This document shows, one piece after another, positions 1 through 8,702 of a stretch of DNA of 33,585 nt. Source of the DNA: Sodaliphilus sp050873765 (GTDB taxonomy: Bacteria > Bacteroidota > Bacteroidia > Bacteroidales > Muribaculaceae). The position numbers and the translations under genes are program-made. The notes beneath the pieces are model-generated. The model did not search any database and was not told the DNA's origin. It worked only from the letters and a program-made list of their open reading frames with translations. The DNA is taken from contig JBNMJK010000024.1 in NCBI GenBank assembly GCA_050873765.1, positions 1-33,585 on the forward strand, written 5' to 3'. How positions within the stretch are numbered: position 1 is the first letter of the stretch; each line of letters starts with the position of its first letter.

Positions 1-125
1 ACGTGTTACTCACCAGTGCGCCGGTCGCCGGCCGCCGTATTGCTACAGCGCCGCTGCCCCTCGACTTGCATGTGTTAAGCCTGTCGCTAGCGTTCATCCT
101 GAGCCAGGATCAAACTCTTCGTTGT
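1..125 (-). rRNA. rrs: 16S ribosomal RNA, 5' end (partial)
   Basis: Read on the minus strand, positions 118-100 carry the universal 5' 16S segment AGAGTTTGATCCTGGCTCAG. It is followed by the Bacteroidales-type stretch GATGAACGCTAGCGACAGGC and by AACACATGCAAGTCGAGGGG. E. coli position 8 maps to about 118, which places the mature 5' end near 125. The rest of the gene lies beyond the left edge of the window. The variable region V1 and the GGCGCACTGGTGAGTAACAC stretch point to Bacteroidales, plausibly Muribaculaceae. The family-level placement is an inference from very few bases. Confidence 0.97.
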
Positions 126-434
126 TGTATATATTCTTTTTTATTCCTTTTCAGAAATTTTTGTTTTGAATACGTCCGCGCTCCCTGGATTGCTCCAGGC
201 TGCCCGGCCCACAACCGAGTGTGGCTGATTCCCGTCTCTCCGGTATGATACCGCTGATTTACTGTATTGTCGTCTTCTAACCTGTCATTCGGAATTTTGA
301 CGAGAGGCTCGGTTCCTTTTTCTTTACCTTGCTTCTCTTGCTTTTGCACTTATTGTCAAAATCTTCCTTTCGCAAATATTTCAATGATCTCTCAGGCTTC
401 ACGGCCCGTTTTGTTTTTCGAGCCAAAAGCGTTG
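126..434 (-). other. rRNA operon leader
   Basis: This is the stretch between the two rRNA promoters and the mature 16S end. It has no supportable gene, and the short open frames here are chance. It is the expected place for 16S processing stems and antitermination signals, but I could not identify a specific box A. Confidence 0.6.
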
Positions 435-466
435 CAAAGGTACTGCCAAAATTTGAACTGTGCAAA
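435..466 (-). promoter_or_regulatory. rRNA promoter P2 (Bacteroidetes sigma type)
   Basis: On the minus strand there is a -33 TTTG (466-463), a 20-nt spacer and a -7 TACCTTTG (442-435). This is the consensus of the Bacteroidetes primary sigma factor. The predicted start is near 428, about 300 nt upstream of the 16S 5' end. Confidence 0.8.
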
Positions 467-549
467 TTTTTAATCGTTTTTTTTGAAAACTTTTTTCCAG
501 CCGTCAGCCGCTTGGCATCGGGCAGGAGGCCGTTCCCCTTTTGCGAGTG

Positions 550-580
550 CAAAGGTACTGCCATTTTCCGAACTGGCAAA
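550..580 (-). promoter_or_regulatory. rRNA promoter P1 (Bacteroidetes sigma type)
   Basis: On the minus strand there is a TTTG (580-577), a 19-nt spacer and TACCTTTG (557-550). The core closely resembles P2 115 bp downstream, sharing GGCAGTACCTTTGC. This suggests a duplicated promoter, as is common for rRNA operons. Confidence 0.8.
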
Positions 581-739
581 ACTTTTCGGCACAAATTTTC
601 ACACTTTTTTTGCGCCAGCCACGCACTGTCCTGACAACGAGAGCCTTGCGACACACGTCTTTTTCACCTTGACAGCCACCCAAAAAAGCAATGCACAGGC
701 CGCAAAGCAGCCTGCACATTATATATAATACAAAAGAGG

Positions 740-765
740 AAAAAACACCTTTTTCAGAAAAAGTG
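740..765 (-). terminator. Intrinsic terminator downstream of the MscS-type gene
   Basis: On the minus strand, CACTTTTTC pairs with GAAAAAGGTG (one G:U pair) with almost no loop, followed by six T. It lies about 20 nt past the stop at 785 and separates that gene from the rRNA promoters. Confidence 0.6.
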
Positions 766-784
766 ATTATTTACCATTTTCACG

Positions 785-3619
785 TTATCCCTCTTTTTCC
801 GGAGAAGCATTTGAGGTGCTTTCGGGAAGCTCTTTAATGTAAACATCTTGCTGCGGGAATGGAATTTCAATGCCATTATCCTGAAGCGTTTTGTAGATCA
901 CCTCCTTCACGCGAGCGACAAACTTGATTTTTTCAACCACAAGAACCCAGATAGCCACATTCAGGTTCACACTGTTATCGCCAAAATCACTGAACAGCAC
1001 CAGCACGTCGTGCCCATTGTTCATGTCCATCACGTTGCGGCCATACTTGTCGGCATACTGCAAATCGAGCACAGCCTTGCGCAAAACCTTGCGCACGCGC
1101 TCCACATTCACGCCATACGCCACGCCCACCGGCACCTTAATTAGCTCATAAGAATTGTTGCGCGTGAGATTGCGGAAATTATTGGCAAACAGCGTAGAGT
1201 TGAGGAACGACATCACACAGTTGTCGTTGGTGACCACCTGCACACTCTGGTAGGTGATGCTCTCCACCTTGCCTTGCACGCCGTCGCACTCTATCCAGTC
1301 GCCCACGCGCAGACGGCCAGCCATCAGCGAAATGCCATAGAAGAAGTTGTTGAGCAAGTCCTTCATGGCGAAGCCGATACCCGTGGCCAAGCCTGCAGTG
1401 ACAAGTGATATGCCCGACTTCGGAATCTTGAGCAAGATAAACGACAGAATCACAAAAAGCCCCCAGACGATAATGCCAATCACATTATAGCCCAGCGTGA
1501 GGTTGATTTCGTTGGTGCGCACTTTCTCCTTGCCGGTTTTGCGGCGCAAACGGCGATAACTCACAAAGCGGAACAACGCCTTGAACAAATAATTCAAATA
1601 ACGGAAGAAGAAGAACGCCGCCGAAAGCACTACCAATTTAGCTATCGACAACTGTATCACATTAGGAATGTCGAAGAAATTATAAACAAAAATGTCGCGG
1701 CAAATATCGGCCAGGTTAAACACATCAGCAGCCAACCAAATACTGATCAGCAGCGTGTAGGCGCCAGTGATGGGCACAAAAGCCTTATGAACAAAATCGA
1801 AGAACCAGGTGCGGTTGATGTAGTCGCCATCGCGCAGGCCTTGGGCAATTTCGCTCAACTTCATGCCGCTGTCGCGCAGCGAGTCGTAAAGGCGCGCCTT
1901 CTCATAGATGTCGAGCAGGCGGAACACCGCAATCACCAGCTGAATGGCTGTGAGTTGGAAAAGCCACCAAATCACCACCTCAACCGACATGAGCGTACGA
2001 CCGAACCACGTGAGCAGCGTGGCAATCAAAATCACCACAAACGACAGCCAAGCATAAATGCGGTCGGTGGGCGGCACCTGGTTTTGAGCGGTGAGCGGAT
2101 CGCTCAATTCCTTTTCAGATGGAGCTTTCTTGCGTATTTTCAGAAACGAAGCCAGCCCCTTTGCCACAATCGTGTCGTCGGCCACAAGGCCCTCAATCTG
2201 CTTACGGATAGTGCGTTCCTTCCTGCGTTCCTCGGTCTCGTTCTCCTCCTCCACCAAGTCGGCGTCCACATCGTCGTCGTCGTCATCATCTTCCTCTTGC
2301 TCGGTGTAGTCGTCGATAATTTCGCTGGCACGCAGTTTGCCCGTGTGATACCTGACGGCACGCCACTGCCACACGAGGAAAAACAGCACAATGGGAGGGA
2401 ACACCAGATTGACCACACTGTTAGGAATAAACACAATGCGGAACAGGATAATCACCAGGCCAAGCACAAGCATGGGCATATAGATGGCAAAGCCATGCGA
2501 CATTTGATTATAGCGCAGCCTGAGCAGCAACGAGAACGTGATGGCCACCAGCAGCATAGCATAATCGACCAGCAGGCGCGATGCCATAATGAAAAAGTGG
2601 TTGTTGAGATGGTGGCTGAGCGCCATGATAGTGACCACGAAAAGCAGCGCCGCCATGGCAAACGACACCGCAGGCTTGATTTTTTCGAGTTTAGCCAAAC
2701 GTGCCTTGCGCACTTCCTCCGATCCGAAAGTGGCCCATCGCACTTTCTTGAAGAAATGATACAGGAGCTTGGTGAACAAAAAGCTCAGCACCAGTGACAG
2801 CACGAGATAGAACAGCACAAAGCCCACAAAGCCCACAATCACCGAGCCTCGCCACTGACTGTTGGCGAAGCGCGACTCGTTGCCAAGGTTGTATTTATTA
2901 TTCACATCAAGCGCCGCGCGTTGTGCATTTTGCTTGACGTTTGCCAGAATCAAGAAATAGTTGCTCCCGTTGTCGCGGAAAATGGAGCTTTGAATATCGT
3001 CGTAGCGCTTCTTGGCATAGCTGTCGAGCCTGCCCAATATGCCCGACACATGCGAAAACGAAATGCTGTCGGCGGTGATCAGGCGCTGGGTCATGATGAT
3101 ATTGTCGCGAAGCTGAGTGGCACTCTTGATACACGCTGCACGGTCGGCCTGCGCCGATAGAGACAGCGTGTCGGGCGTGTGAAACTTGTGGTTACCTTTC
3201 ACCTTTATCAGCATCGGAGGCAAGGTCTTCAGGCTGAAAATCAGTCCATCATAGCGCTTAATCTCATTATTGATTCGTGTGTTGATCAAGTCGTAAGGCC
3301 TCTTATTTTCCGTCATAAAATTACGGTAAAGCTCCGTGGCCTCATTGCAGGCGTAGGTGAGGTCGAACACATAGTCCTGGTTTTGCGAATACAGCATCAG
3401 CGACACCTCGCCACAGCGGTCCATGGTCGATTTCAGCGTCTTTTTCTGATTTTCGTTATACAGCTTATAACGAGCCATGTTCTGCTTCTGCTTCTTGATG
3501 GCCTGGTCGAGTTCGCCACGCAGCACCACAAGAGCCTCATCGAGGTTTTTTTCGATGAGCACAGCCTTTGAGGGCACAGCGAGTGCCAATGCACAAACTA
3601 TCAATAAAAATTTCTTCAT
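785..3619 (-). CDS. Large mechanosensitive channel of the MscS family
   Basis: A 944-residue membrane protein, much longer than E. coli MscS (286 residues) and in the size range of the extended MscK/YbiO-like members. It starts with a signal peptide (residues 1-20), then a Lys/Gln-rich, probably helical periplasmic region to about 250. Many transmembrane segments follow between about 255 and 720. The conserved MscS pore and beta domain lies at roughly 720-850: GIGFAMKDLLNNFFYGI, then GDWIECDGVQGKVESI. Around residue 446 a cytoplasmic linker carries seven consecutive Asp within a very acidic stretch. Known members open under membrane tension to release osmolytes during osmotic downshock, and that role is inferred here. 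A TATCTTTG -7-like box lies at 3654-3647, just upstream of the start, but its -33 match is poorly spaced (16 nt). Confidence 0.93.
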   Translation of the reverse strand: MKKFLLIVCALALAVPSKAVLIEKNLDEALVVLRGELDQAIKKQKQNMARYKLYNENQKKTLKSTMDRCGEVSLMLYSQNQDYVFDLTYACNEATELYRNFMTENKRPYDLINTRINNEIKRYDGLIFSLKTLPPMLIKVKGNHKFHTPDTLSLSAQADRAACIKSATQLRDNIIMTQRLITADSISFSHVSGILGRLDSYAKKRYDDIQSSIFRDNGSNYFLILANVKQNAQRAALDVNNKYNLGNESRFANSQWRGSVIVGFVGFVLFYLVLSLVLSFLFTKLLYHFFKKVRWATFGSEEVRKARLAKLEKIKPAVSFAMAALLFVVTIMALSHHLNNHFFIMASRLLVDYAMLLVAITFSLLLRLRYNQMSHGFAIYMPMLVLGLVIILFRIVFIPNSVVNLVFPPIVLFFLVWQWRAVRYHTGKLRASEIIDDYTEQEEDDDDDDDVDADLVEEENETEERRKERTIRKQIEGLVADDTIVAKGLASFLKIRKKAPSEKELSDPLTAQNQVPPTDRIYAWLSFVVILIATLLTWFGRTLMSVEVVIWWLFQLTAIQLVIAVFRLLDIYEKARLYDSLRDSGMKLSEIAQGLRDGDYINRTWFFDFVHKAFVPITGAYTLLISIWLAADVFNLADICRDIFVYNFFDIPNVIQLSIAKLVVLSAAFFFFRYLNYLFKALFRFVSYRRLRRKTGKEKVRTNEINLTLGYNVIGIIVWGLFVILSFILLKIPKSGISLVTAGLATGIGFAMKDLLNNFFYGISLMAGRLRVGDWIECDGVQGKVESITYQSVQVVTNDNCVMSFLNSTLFANNFRNLTRNNSYELIKVPVGVAYGVNVERVRKVLRKAVLDLQYADKYGRNVMDMNNGHDVLVLFSDFGDNSVNLNVAIWVLVVEKIKFVARVKEVIYKTLQDNGIEIPFPQQDVYIKELPESTSNASPEKEG

Positions 3620-3664
3620 TATAGCGCTTGATTAATATCCTAATTGCAAAGATAATGAAAATTT

Positions 3665-4126
3665 TCAGCCCAAACGGAAAACGATGCGCAATCTGTGGCC
3701 ATCAAACCGCGTGCTGGTGATGCGGAAGTGGCCTATCTCCGCCGTGTGCTGCACATGGGCACCCACGCAAAGGCAGTGGTCGTAGTCGCCCACGCTCACT
3801 ATGCGCACCGTGGAGGAGGCTCCGTCGGGGAGACGCTGCATGTCGAATCGCTCAGCGGCTTCCTTCTGGCTCACATAGGAAAACACCACAGGCAGATCGG
3901 CAGAAATCACCTCATTCACCCGCTTCTCAATATCCGCCACCTCATCGGCCGAGAGATTGCGAGGAAAATCATAATCGAGCTTCGACTTTTTCCGCTCCAC
4001 ATGGGCATTCACAGCGCGCCCACAGCCAAACATCTTCACCATCGTGGCATTGAGCAGATGCTCAGCAGTGTGCATAGGCGGATATTCCGCCTTGTTATGC
4101 TCATTCAATGCAGGGTTTTCTTCCAT
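3665..4126 (-). CDS. AlaX-like alanyl-tRNA editing domain protein
   Basis: A 153-residue stand-alone homologue of the second additional domain (SAD) of threonyl/alanyl-tRNA synthetases. The zinc-binding editing motifs are visible: HTAEH (H19, H23) near the N-terminus and CVGAH (C120, H124) in the second half, matching the HxxxH...CxxxH pattern. Proteins of this type hydrolyse mischarged tRNA, typically Ser- or Gly-tRNA(Ala), in the cytoplasm. At 153 residues it is a short version and lacks the extra N-terminal domain of longer AlaX forms, so its substrate cannot be told from sequence. It ends 45 nt upstream of the channel gene start and begins 88 nt downstream of the flavoprotein gene, so co-transcription is possible. 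Confidence 0.85.
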   Translation of the reverse strand: MEENPALNEHNKAEYPPMHTAEHLLNATMVKMFGCGRAVNAHVERKKSKLDYDFPRNLSADEVADIEKRVNEVISADLPVVFSYVSQKEAAERFDMQRLPDGASSTVRIVSVGDYDHCLCVGAHVQHTAEIGHFRITSTRFDGHRLRIVFRLG

Positions 4127-4214
4127 AGGGCAATTGTTGTTTGAAAAGATTTATGAAAAAACGAGGAGGGAGATATGGAGTGACAGCCACTTAGCAAGAC
4201 AAAGCCACCACCAA

Positions 4215-4799
4215 TTATCGCTTAAGGAGCTTGCGTGCCGCCCTCACACTTCTTCTGCGGTCGCGCTCAGTGAATTCCGGATGGCGAAACGTGCCGGCCT
4301 TCTGAATGGTAGCCACCATCTTAAAGCCACTCCAGCCAAGTATTTCCTTCAAAGCACGCACCACACCGCGAGTTTGATTGGCAAGAATATTGAACGGCCA
4401 CATCGTGCTTGAAGCGGTCACTACCACACAGCGCTTCCCTTTATGCAGCGGTCTTGGCACGGCAAAGCGGCTCTCCCCCATCATTCCATACACAATGCGG
4501 TCGAAGAGCAGCTTCAGTGTGCCGGGCAAGTTACCCCAGTAGCATGGCGAGCCCACCACCAGGGCATCGCACGCCATAATGAGCGAGAGCACACGCTGTG
4601 CATCGTCGGCAGGGAGCACACACTTCAGTGAGCTGCGGCACTTCATGCAAGCCATGCATGGCTTTACATTCAGCTCCTGCACACGCACCATTTCCACCAC
4701 AGCGCCTTGAGCCTCGCACTCGTCCTTGATGATTTGAAGCATGGTGGAAATGTTGCCATTTGCGCGTGGACTTGCATTTAGAATAAGCACATTCATCAT
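4215..4799 (-). CDS. Isf-like flavodoxin-fold NAD(P)H-dependent oxidoreductase
   Basis: A 194-residue flavodoxin-fold protein. The N-terminal strand and phosphate loop read MNVLILNASPRANGN, which binds FMN phosphate. A compact cysteine cluster follows (C48, C51, C54, C60; CX2CX2CX5C) and then DDAQ. GSPCYWGNLPG at about 86 is the second flavin loop. The four-cysteine spacing matches the motif that holds a 4Fe-4S cluster in iron-sulfur flavoproteins (Isf), but many FMN reductases of this superfamily keep these cysteines with unknown function. Its likely role is redox chemistry in an anaerobe, with acceptor unknown. The start could be Met1 or Met2; both precede the same fold. A terminator hairpin at 4814-4863 separates it from the gene upstream. 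Confidence 0.85.
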   Translation of the reverse strand: MMNVLILNASPRANGNISTMLQIIKDECEAQGAVVEMVRVQELNVKPCMACMKCRSSLKCVLPADDAQRVLSLIMACDALVVGSPCYWGNLPGTLKLLFDRIVYGMMGESRFAVPRPLHKGKRCVVVTASSTMWPFNILANQTRGVVRALKEILGWSGFKMVATIQKAGTFRHPEFTERDRRRSVRAARKLLKR

Positions 4800-4813
4800 T
4801 TTCTAATTTAAGG

Positions 4814-4863
4814 AAAAACGAATGCGGGCATAGAGCAGTGTGCTGCCTCTACACTCGCATTCG
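4814..4863 (-). terminator. Intrinsic terminator after the DUF4919-like gene
   Basis: CGAATGCG (4819-4826) and CGCATTCG (4856-4863) are perfect inverted arms with further partial pairing inside. On the minus strand five T follow. It lies about 50 nt past the stop at 4916. Confidence 0.75.
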
Positions 4864-4915
4864 TGATTTTTTATCGTTAAAAACGCGTTTTGCTTCAGAT
4901 TTACGCCATAGGCAG

Positions 4916-5548
4916 TTAAAATCCCTTCTTGCGAATAAAGAAGTCGGCCCGGTCGGCATCGGTCTCGCCATAGCATGCCACATACACCTTACGTGGCTCT
5001 TTCTCATCGCGCACCTGCACCAGCAGCTCGTCCACCGACTCGCCATTTTCATTCGCCACCACATTACATTCCAGCACATCTTTCACGCCGGTCACGTCCC
5101 AAAGCAGCTGATAGGCATCGCTCGTCTGAACCACACGGAAAGGAGTTTGCGCCGAGGAACCATCGCCCGAAGCGAGAATCACATCTTGGAGCATCTTCAC
5201 ACAGGAGCGCAAAGAAGCGGTAGCGGCGCTGTCGATCACACCAAAGAAGCAGCAGTTGGCGGCCTTTTTGAGCAGAAGCAGCGAAAATGGATCGCACTCC
5301 AGCGCATCGCGATACATATAGTAAGCCACGCGATAGTCGCGAATGCGGTAGAGCTGATTGGCGGTGTTCACAAGGTCGGCAAGGGGCTTATTGCCAGCAA
5401 AAGGCGAAGCATAATAGGCTTCAGCCAGCTGTTCGGCCGCGAGTGATACGTCGGCAGCCGCAAATCGGCGCACAATAGCGTTGTAGTCTTGCTTCTTATT
5501 CTTTATGAAAGCCTCTTTTGCTTTGTAATCAATTGTATTCTTGTCCAT
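4916..5548 (-). CDS. DUF4919-like protein
   Basis: A 210-residue protein with no signal peptide or membrane segment. A helical, TPR-like stretch lies at about 45-110 (AEAYYASPFAGNKPLADLVN, then a Tyr-rich segment and a Cys-rich turn). A compact beta-rich end contains WDVTGVKDVLECNV and a C-terminal RKKGF. The overall arrangement resembles the DUF4919 family of Bacteroidetes, whose function is unknown. This assignment is from memory of the family pattern and is moderate. It has its own promoter (5584-5615) and terminator (4814-4863), so it looks monocistronic. Confidence 0.7.
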   Translation of the reverse strand: MDKNTIDYKAKEAFIKNKKQDYNAIVRRFAAADVSLAAEQLAEAYYASPFAGNKPLADLVNTANQLYRIRDYRVAYYMYRDALECDPFSLLLLKKAANCCFFGVIDSAATASLRSCVKMLQDVILASGDGSSAQTPFRVVQTSDAYQLLWDVTGVKDVLECNVVANENGESVDELLVQVRDEKEPRKVYVACYGETDADRADFFIRKKGF

Positions 5549-5583
5549 GATTAATGGGGTTGTAGCATTTATAATTAGCTTTG

Positions 5584-5615
5584 CAAAAGTAGTAAAAATT
5601 CACGGCACTGGCAAA
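5584..5615 (-). promoter_or_regulatory. Promoter of the DUF4919-like gene
   Basis: On the minus strand: TTTG (5615-5612), a 20-nt spacer, TACTTTTG (5591-5584). The predicted start near 5577 leaves a leader of about 30 nt before the ATG at 5548. Confidence 0.75.
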
Positions 5616-5723
5616 TGCTATTTTTATACCACTCATTGCACTAAATTCACGAATAGCTGGTGCAGCGCTTCATTATGCCGTAAAATCCGTAGATTTAAAG
5701 GGAGAAAGTGAAGCTGTGGCGGG

Positions 5724-6590
5724 TCACTTTTCTTCGGGGAACTTGTCAGGATAGCTGAGCTGCTGGCGCGGACGGCGCAGCGCCCTCACTATCAGCCACA
5801 CGCCAAGAATGATGAACGGAATGCTGAGCACCTGCCCCATGTCCATTCCGCACATGGCGCGCATCTTGATTTCCCAAGGCTCCTGCACATTCTTCACAAA
5901 CTCCACCAGGAAGCGCGCACCGAATATGCCGAGCATAAACACGCCGAATATGAGTCCGGGGCGCTCCTGCTCATTGCGTTTCCAATAAAGCCACATCACC
6001 ACAGCAAAGGTGAGCAAATAGGCCAACGCCTCATATATCTGCGTGGGGTGGCTGGGTACTGAGAAAATAGGCTCCGCCCCGGCAAGGTATTGGGGTATGT
6101 TTTCAATGAAGCGAAATCCCCAAGGCAGGCTGGTGGGGCCACCGTAAATTTCGTGGTTAAACAGGTTGCCCATACGGATCAGCGCGGCCACCACGCCCAC
6201 AGGCACCACTACGCGGTCGAACGTCCAGAGCATCGGACGCCGCGTCACATTTCTGCTGTAAAGCCAGATGGCCACCATAATGCCCACCACGCCACCATGG
6301 CTTGCCAGACCGCCTTCCCATATCTTGGGTATTTCAGACAGGTGCTGACTGTAGTATGCCCAGTCGTAGAACAGCACATGCCCGAGCCGTGCGCCCACCA
6401 CCGTGGCCACAATCACATAGATGAAGAGCTTCGACACCCACGACTCCGGGGCGCCCTCATGCCTAAATTCACGCCACACCACTTCATAGCCGAACCAGAA
6501 GCCGATGGCAAACATCAGCCCATACCATCGCACGGTCACAAAGCCGCTATAAATATCCGGACTCGCAGTCCACGTAATAAAGTCAAGCAT
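5724..6590 (-). CDS. lgt: Prolipoprotein diacylglyceryl transferase
   Basis: A 288-residue inner-membrane enzyme with about seven hydrophobic segments. It transfers diacylglyceryl from phosphatidylglycerol to the lipobox cysteine of prolipoproteins, the first step of lipoprotein maturation. The Lgt hallmark is complete: GGLASHGG (93-100), the signature R139-M-G-N142-L-F-N145-H-E147-x-x-G150, and HPTQIYEA further on. The periplasm-facing arginine aligns with the essential R143 of E. coli. Products needing it include the BtuG-like lipoprotein at 30709-31860. It lies 69 nt downstream of the DUF1846 gene with no clear promoter between, so it may be read from that gene's promoter. A weak hairpin (5704-5732) overlaps its stop codon and could help termination. 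Confidence 0.97.
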   Translation of the reverse strand: MLDFITWTASPDIYSGFVTVRWYGLMFAIGFWFGYEVVWREFRHEGAPESWVSKLFIYVIVATVVGARLGHVLFYDWAYYSQHLSEIPKIWEGGLASHGGVVGIMVAIWLYSRNVTRRPMLWTFDRVVVPVGVVAALIRMGNLFNHEIYGGPTSLPWGFRFIENIPQYLAGAEPIFSVPSHPTQIYEALAYLLTFAVVMWLYWKRNEQERPGLIFGVFMLGIFGARFLVEFVKNVQEPWEIKMRAMCGMDMGQVLSIPFIILGVWLIVRALRRPRQQLSYPDKFPEEK

Positions 6591-6659
6591 AAATTAAATT
6601 GTTTTTCCCTGTTTAATAATTAGTATGTGAATATTAATGGCCGCTTGCCTGCGCTGAGA

Positions 6660-8126
6660 TTATTTTTTGCGGTTAGGGTCGCATGTGAGCCCCACGCCAA
6701 GTTTGCGGAAAATTTTGCGATCCACCTCATTGAGCATCACAGTGCTGTGCATTTGGCAGCCTTCGAGCTGTGGCAGCACTTCAAGCGCGCGGCGGCAGTC
6801 GTCGTCCTGCTTGCTGAGCACCGACAGCGCCACAAGCACCTCATCGGTGTGCAGGCGTGGGTTATGGCCGCGCAAATATTCTATCTTGGTGTGCTGGATT
6901 GGTTCAATCAGACTCTGTGGAATGAGCTTCTTGCCGTGGTCGATGCCAGCCAAATGCTTAGTGGCGTTGAGCAGCAGCGCGGCACTTGTGCCCAAAAGGG
7001 CGCTCTGCTCCGAGGTGATGATGGTGCCGTCGGCAAGCTCTATGGCAGCAGTGGGCTTGCCCAGCGACTGCTCGCGGCGCTCACGTGCGGCCACGGTGGT
7101 GCGACGATAGGCCGTGTTGATGCCGGCCTGCTTAAAGAGCAGCGCAATCTTCTTCACTTCACTGTCGTTGCCGCCACCTTGCGCAAGCTCATTGAGCGCA
7201 GTGAAATAGCGGCGTATAATCTCGTCCTTGGCGGCCCGGCAGCACACCTCATCGTCGCTGATGCAGAATCCAATCATGTTCACACCCATATCGGTGGGCG
7301 ACTTGTAGGGGTTCTCGCCATATATGCCCTCAAACAGCGCATTGAGCACCGGGAATATCTCCACGTCGCGGTTGTAGTTGATAGCTATTTTATTATAAGC
7401 CTCATAGTGGAAGGGGTCGATCATGTTCACATCATTGAGGTCGGCGGTAGCAGCCTCATAGGCGATGTTCACGGGGTGCTTCAGCGGAAGGCTCCACACC
7501 GGGAAGGTTTCAAACTTAGCGTAGCCTGCCACCACACCGCGCTTGTGCTCCTGATAAAGCTGGCTCAGGCACACCGCCATCTTGCCACTGCCCGGACCCG
7601 GAGCCGTGACGATGACCAGCGGACGGGAAGTCTCCACAAAGTCGTTCTTTCCAAAGCCCTCATCGGAGTCGATGAGGTCCACATTGTCGGGGTAGCCATC
7701 AATAGTGTAGTGATAATAGGAGCGGATGCCCAGGCGCTCGAGCTTTTGGCGATAGGCGTCGGCGCTGCTCTGGCCATTGTAGTGCGTGATCACCACGCTG
7801 CTCACCATGAATCCACGCTTCATAAACTCTTCACGCAAGCGAAGCACGTCCACGTCGTAAGTGATGCCCAAATCCTGGCGCACCTTATTCTTCTCAATGT
7901 CCACGGCACTGATTACGATCACGATTTCAGCGCTGTCGGCCAGCTGCTGAAGCATAGTGAGCTTGCTGTCGGGCTTAAAGCCAGGCAGCACGCGCGATGC
8001 GTGATAGTCGTCGAAGAGCTTGCCGCCAAGCTCCAGATAAAGTTTGTTGCCAAATTGAGCGATGCGCTCCTTGATGTGTTCTGATTGAATTTTAACGTAC
8101 TTGTCGTTGTCGAAACCGTATTTCAT
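6660..8126 (-). CDS. DUF1846 family protein
   Basis: A 488-residue cytoplasmic protein, full length for DUF1846. Features seen: start MKYGFDNDKYVKIQSEHIKE, the YHASRVLPGF stretch near 41-50, and a glycine-rich nucleotide-binding-like loop APGPGSGK (175-182). This loop resembles a P-loop after a hydrophobic strand (LVIVTAP). The C-terminal part contains the MHSTVML segment. The family is widespread in Firmicutes, Actinobacteria and Bacteroidetes. Structures are known, but I know of no established biochemical function. It is the first gene of a likely two-gene unit with lgt. It ends 69 nt before the lgt start. Confidence 0.9.
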   Translation of the reverse strand: MKYGFDNDKYVKIQSEHIKERIAQFGNKLYLELGGKLFDDYHASRVLPGFKPDSKLTMLQQLADSAEIVIVISAVDIEKNKVRQDLGITYDVDVLRLREEFMKRGFMVSSVVITHYNGQSSADAYRQKLERLGIRSYYHYTIDGYPDNVDLIDSDEGFGKNDFVETSRPLVIVTAPGPGSGKMAVCLSQLYQEHKRGVVAGYAKFETFPVWSLPLKHPVNIAYEAATADLNDVNMIDPFHYEAYNKIAINYNRDVEIFPVLNALFEGIYGENPYKSPTDMGVNMIGFCISDDEVCCRAAKDEIIRRYFTALNELAQGGGNDSEVKKIALLFKQAGINTAYRRTTVAARERREQSLGKPTAAIELADGTIITSEQSALLGTSAALLLNATKHLAGIDHGKKLIPQSLIEPIQHTKIEYLRGHNPRLHTDEVLVALSVLSKQDDDCRRALEVLPQLEGCQMHSTVMLNEVDRKIFRKLGVGLTCDPNRKK

Positions 8127-8237
8127 ATTTTTATTCAGATTGCGTAAAGCAGATTATTGAAATATATATGTGTAGGAAAAGCGACGCTGGAAATCACGGC
8201 ACACCGACACATTCCCACATCGCTAAAATACGGGGTA

Positions 8238-8269
8238 CAAATTTACTATTTTTTTCGCTTCTCTCCCAA
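8238..8269 (-). promoter_or_regulatory. Possible promoter of the DUF1846-lgt unit
   Basis: On the minus strand TAAATTTG (8245-8238) fits the -7 consensus and TTGG (8269-8266) sits 20 nt upstream as a weak -33. The leader to the ATG at 8126 would be about 100 nt. Confidence 0.45.
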
Positions 8270-8545
8270 CATTCAGCCGAAAAATCGCCGCTGCTCGCCA
8301 TTAGGCACAAAGCAAACAAGAAAAGAATGTCACATTAGGTTCATCTCGCAAAATGAATAGTTATTTTCCTGCTTGTTTTGCCTATAATCAAGGCTTGCCG
8401 CCCGATACTAAAAATTGGATAAAAATGGACACATTTTTTGCGAAAAAACTGCTGATTTTTCTTGCATTTTTCCAACCCCCTATTTATCAGTATCGTTGAC
8501 CAATCTGTGCATCTTTTTAGCACACATTTCAAACAGAACAGAAAT

Positions 8546-8623
8546 AAAAGTTTTCCAAAACTTTTTACAATCACCTTATTTTCAATTGTTTATTTTTTTA
8601 AAACCACAAAAAGTTTTCCAAAA
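8546..8623. repeat. Paired AAAAGTTTTCCAAAA repeat upstream of nrdD
   Basis: The 15-mer AAAAGTTTTCCAAAA occurs at 8546-8560 and 8609-8623. The starts are 63 bp apart, about six helical turns. The first copy extends into a 20-nt inverted repeat, AAAAGTTTTCCAAAACTTTT (8546-8565). Both lie within 150 bp upstream of the nrdD promoter and inside an otherwise gene-free AT-rich region (8127-8777). They are a candidate operator pair; the cognate regulator is unknown. Confidence 0.5.
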
Positions 8624-8656
8624 TGAAAATTGTTAATAATTTTTCTGCAAATTTTT

Positions 8657-8688
8657 GTTGCATATTCACGTAGCTTTAAATACCTTTG
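8657..8688 (+). promoter_or_regulatory. nrdD promoter
   Basis: TACCTTTG (8681-8688) is a perfect -7 element. GTTG (8657-8660) lies 20 nt upstream, and an alternative TTTG (8654-8657) lies 23 nt upstream. The predicted start is near 8695, giving a leader of about 80 nt before the nrdD ATG. Confidence 0.7.
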
Positions 8689-8702
8689 TAGCATCATAAT
8701 TC

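Noticed and set aside
3..248. Open frame over the 16S 5' end
   Set aside because: The sequence is rRNA and leader; coding potential is accidental.
6627..8084. A 485-codon open frame antisense to the DUF1846 gene
   Set aside because: A shadow frame rich in His/Val/Ala with no domain, fully overlapping a convincing gene.
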